A stretch of DNA of 64,000 bases, from assembly GCF_017876795.1 (NCBI RefSeq), contig NZ_JAGIOR010000001.1, positions 4,366,501 to 4,430,500 of the forward strand, in the 5' to 3' direction. Of the stretch, positions 61,183 through 64,000 are shown piece by piece (within the stretch, counting starts at the first letter, position 1; each line of letters begins with the position of its first letter). The notes beneath the pieces were generated by a model that was not told the origin of the DNA, searched no databases, and saw only the letters and a list, made by a program, of their open reading frames with translations. The position numbers and the translations under genes were made by a program. Source of the DNA: Rhizobium leguminosarum. GTDB taxonomy: Bacteria; Pseudomonadota; Alphaproteobacteria; Rhizobiales; Rhizobiaceae.

Positions 61183-63968
61183 TATGCCCCCTCCGGCAAT
61201 AGTACATAGATGCCAATAACGTCGGCCGGCATGACCGCCTGAACCTTGACCGCCGCACCGCCTCGAGCCGCTTCGGTCAACCGTAAATGATCCTCTGAAA
61301 GTATTTCGGCCCGCGAGCGGGCATATTCACCAATGGCAATTTCATAGGCGGTATATCGCTCGAGTGCCCTCGTGATCTGCCGCTGGATGGCAGTCTGATC
61401 GAGGTTGCCAGAAGCTTCGTGTTCAAGCAGAGCCAAAGCGTCCGGACCAGTAAGCGATGCATCCTGCTCCGTTCCAGAAAACGCGATGCCAGTCGCTTCT
61501 TCTGCAAGGAGGAGCTTATTGGTTTTGCCGCTGGTGACGAGCTTGAAGCGAAGGCGCAATACCAGCACGGTCGTCATTTCCGTAATCGCATCTGTTCGCC
61601 ACGCGCCGGCACGCCCTAGTGGTGTGAAGGTCGCAGAGCGTGGGTCCAATGCGCCCTCGGTCATTCCTTCCGCGAGGGCCGCGACAAGTGGATGGGCTCG
61701 GCCAACCAACATCGTTTCGGGCGCGGGTTCGTCCGTGAAACCAACGCGACGGGTGCCACGGATACCCCGGAATTCTAACCGCTCGCGAAGGCGATCGGGC
61801 AGCTTGTGGAAATGGACTTTCGGCACTTCGCCGGTTCGGTCGATCGGTGAGCCAATTCGCTTGAGAGCGCGGTCGGTGAAACGGGCAACCTCCTGCGGCC
61901 CTCCATTCAGCGCTCGCATCTTCGACCACTCCGGAATGACCTCTTCAGGCTTCAGGGCACCTTGTGCATAGCGCGCCCGGCTGGCTTTGGCATTCTCTTC
62001 GGCATCACGCCACTTGGCTTCGAACCGGTTGACGGAAGAACCGAAATCGAAATTGTACTGGGTGCGGGGCGTCTTGGACCGCAAGAAGAGTGCCTGCATC
62101 AATGCCGCGGTTAGCCCGTCGCTGTCCTCCGGCATCGGTACCGCGATACCTGTCGCCTTTTGGATCGCGTCCGCCTTCTTCTTGATAACTTGAAGCACCG
62201 CTCCGTCGATCGCACTGTTTTCGCCGAAGACGGTAATCGAGATGACTTCCGTCGATCTCTGGCCATAACGGTCGACGCGTCCTTCCCGCTGCTGATGGCG
62301 CGTCGGATTCCAGGAAAGGTCATAGTGGACGACGGAATTGAATAAGCTCTGAAGGTTGATACCCTCCGACAAGCAATCCGTCGCGACGAGAATGCGTTTG
62401 TCGTGCTCCTCCATGGAATCGACACGAGCGCGTCGCTCTTCCGGCGGAAGGATACCCGTTACGACTTCAACACGGTGAGACGGATATAATTTCCGCAACT
62501 CCTCGCCAACGGCCTCGGCAGTGGCAATGAATCGGCAGAATATTACCGGCTTTGCTCCCTCTGGCAGAATTTGCTTTAGGATAACCTTGATGTGGCTGAT
62601 CTTCGGATCACGATCACGCCTGTTGTCCAGAGCATCTGCTAAGCCGATCAACTCGTTGAGAGCTCTCGTTTCCTCATTGTCGGCGTCCGGCGTCCCCGGC
62701 TCGACATCGCTGTCATCAATCAACCCTTCGGCCTCGTCGAAGACGACCGGCTCAATGGCCTCCGCATCTGAAATGCCTGATAACCTGTTGCGAAGCGCAT
62801 TGGCGGCCGCCGCAGGGGACGAGCCGACGCATCGCATCAGCGCCAGCGTTCCCCAGAAGGCAAGCCGGCGTCGGCCCTGGTCTTCGCCCGCACGGTTGGT
62901 CACCGCCATGCAGTAATCGAGAACCTTCTCTTGAAAGTCCGCAAAATCGCCCGCAAGCGTGTAGGCGAGATCGGTCTTCATGTGCTTTGCGAATGTCCGG
63001 TGCTCGTTCCAGCCCCCCTCGACGATATCCGGTCGTCGGCGCTGAACGTAGTGCTGAGCAAGCCGGCGTCGGTATCGCTCCTGAGCATTGGCGTCGTGTG
63101 TCGCAGGACGATTTGCGAATTCCTTGTCGATGAGGCTCAGCAAGCGATCGAACGCATCCTCGTCCCCGCTATGGGGTGTCGCGGTCAGCAGCAAGAGCTG
63201 CCGGTCATCACTTGAGGCGAGGCGCTGCAACAGTTCGTACCGTTGGTGCCTGCCCTTTTCTCCACCGACGCAGGTGTGCGCCTCGTCGACAATCACCATG
63301 TTCGGGCAGGCTCGCGCAAAATCGTCACGGCGACCATCCGCCTTTATGTAGTCAAGGCTGACGACTGTGAACGGGTAGGCCTCGAACAAGCTCTGTGAGG
63401 CCGGCAAACCGCGTTCGAGGCTGCGTGCGCGAGCTGAAGTGACTGGCACAGCATCGATATCGAACTTTTCGGCAAGCTCGGAGACCCATTGCTCAACGAG
63501 ATGCGGAGGGCAGATAACGGTGAAGCGATCGATTGTGCCACGATCCAGGAGCTCGCGTACGATCAATCCGGCTTCGATGGTTTTGCCAATACCCACGTCA
63601 TCGGCGATCAGGAGACGAACCGTGGGCAACTTGAGCGCCATCATAAGTGGGACGAGCTGATAGGCACGTGGCTCCACGCCCAGCTGGGCCGCGCTTCGAA
63701 AGGGGCCGGCCCCGCGTCGTAAGGATAGCCTCAATGCATCTGCGAGGAGCCTGGCTCCATCTTGGGTATCGATTCGATCGTTGCCCGGTAGGGCGAACGT
63801 CGCCGGTTTGACGGACTCTCGCTCAAGAGCGAGGACAAGACGCTGTGAGTCTTCCTCTGACCCGAGCAGCGGGCGAACGTTGAGAATGCCCTCATCCGGA
63901 GAAGGAAGCACAACCCATTCCCTTCCACGGGCTTCGACGAGGTCGCCCGGAGCAAATCGAACAGTCAT
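61182..63968 (-). CDS. SNF2/DEAD-type helicase, DrmD-like
   Basis: This 928-residue superfamily-2 helicase has Walker A DDVGIGKTIEAGL (about 122-134), DEAH-type IVDEAHTC near 225, motif III LLTATPHSGDEDAF and motif VI QQREGRVDRYGQRS near 570. The C-terminal 300 residues are accessory. The pattern fits DrmD, the SNF2-like helicase of class 1 DISARM. GGGAGA precedes the ATG at 63968. It is first of the three coupled genes in the window; upstream genes lie beyond the edge. Confidence 0.87.
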   Translation of the reverse strand: MTVRFAPGDLVEARGREWVVLPSPDEGILNVRPLLGSEEDSQRLVLALERESVKPATFALPGNDRIDTQDGARLLADALRLSLRRGAGPFRSAAQLGVEPRAYQLVPLMMALKLPTVRLLIADDVGIGKTIEAGLIVRELLDRGTIDRFTVICPPHLVEQWVSELAEKFDIDAVPVTSARARSLERGLPASQSLFEAYPFTVVSLDYIKADGRRDDFARACPNMVIVDEAHTCVGGEKGRHQRYELLQRLASSDDRQLLLLTATPHSGDEDAFDRLLSLIDKEFANRPATHDANAQERYRRRLAQHYVQRRRPDIVEGGWNEHRTFAKHMKTDLAYTLAGDFADFQEKVLDYCMAVTNRAGEDQGRRRLAFWGTLALMRCVGSSPAAAANALRNRLSGISDAEAIEPVVFDEAEGLIDDSDVEPGTPDADNEETRALNELIGLADALDNRRDRDPKISHIKVILKQILPEGAKPVIFCRFIATAEAVGEELRKLYPSHRVEVVTGILPPEERRARVDSMEEHDKRILVATDCLSEGINLQSLFNSVVHYDLSWNPTRHQQREGRVDRYGQRSTEVISITVFGENSAIDGAVLQVIKKKADAIQKATGIAVPMPEDSDGLTAALMQALFLRSKTPRTQYNFDFGSSVNRFEAKWRDAEENAKASRARYAQGALKPEEVIPEWSKMRALNGGPQEVARFTDRALKRIGSPIDRTGEVPKVHFHKLPDRLRERLEFRGIRGTRRVGFTDEPAPETMLVGRAHPLVAALAEGMTEGALDPRSATFTPLGRAGAWRTDAITEMTTVLVLRLRFKLVTSGKTNKLLLAEEATGIAFSGTEQDASLTGPDALALLEHEASGNLDQTAIQRQITRALERYTAYEIAIGEYARSRAEILSEDHLRLTEAARGGAAVKVQAVMPADVIGIYVLLPEGA

Positions 63969-64000
63969 AACTTATCTCCCGAAGTACGATGCCAAACTGG
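63969..64000. other. Start of the helicase leader, cut by the window edge
   Basis: It contains the GGGAG ribosome site for the helicase. Whether a promoter or another gene lies beyond cannot be seen. Confidence 0.5.

Overview
The window reads as a chromosome segment of a high-GC alphaproteobacterium of the Rhizobiales, most like Mesorhizobium. The evidence is the rhizobial two-hairpin REP repeats, a DUF982 gene, an Agrobacterium-type blh-bigR sulfide-detoxification operon, a class III cyclase with TPR repeats, and a typical mix of LysR, TetR and HxlR regulators. Species is an inference. No rRNA, complete tRNA or CRISPR array was seen.

Bases 1 to about 30,100 are ordinary accessory chromosome. 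They hold an HxlR/SDR divergent pair, a DinB protein, an ABC exporter, a DHFR-like protein, a cyclase, a LysR/cupin pair, the H2S/persulfide operon blh-bigR-yeeE-yedE-tauE with a clear operator palindrome, two tandem Tat-type alpha/beta hydrolases beside a LysR gene, and a TetR operon. Two identical inverted copies of an IS4-family element (1754-3086 and 26945-28277) each sit in the centre of the same REP hairpin.

Bases about 30,100 to 37,150 look like a decayed prophage. They carry small HTH proteins, a zinc ribbon protein, an S24 (LexA/CI-type) repressor with four related operator sites at two promoters, small membrane proteins and a truncated GH19 endolysin. Two membrane-protein genes follow, then a C-terminal integrase remnant (38753-38917).

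At 38986-39035 the minus strand carries exactly the 3' half of tRNA-Pro(CGG), from anticodon stem to CCA. This is a good attachment-site scar and marks the left end of an integrated element that runs past the right edge of the window (at least 25 kb). The element holds a tyrosine integrase, an excisionase-like protein, a metallophosphoesterase, an FtsH-like AAA+/zinc protease and a Rep_3-like initiator whose upstream region has three palindromes. A cluster of small, mostly unrecognised genes follows (46.5-53.4 kb). Several of their leaders share a CGAAACGCCG motif and a GGGAGA ribosome site; the cluster includes a phage-tail GpZ-like protein, an orphan AbiEii-type nucleotidyltransferase and a PcfJ-like protein. 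The right end is a translationally coupled minus-strand operon of SNF2-type helicase, very large Eco57I-type adenine methylase and HNH endonuclease. It resembles the drmD-drmMI half of class 1 DISARM with an added nuclease, and is the strongest candidate for an unusual defence system here.
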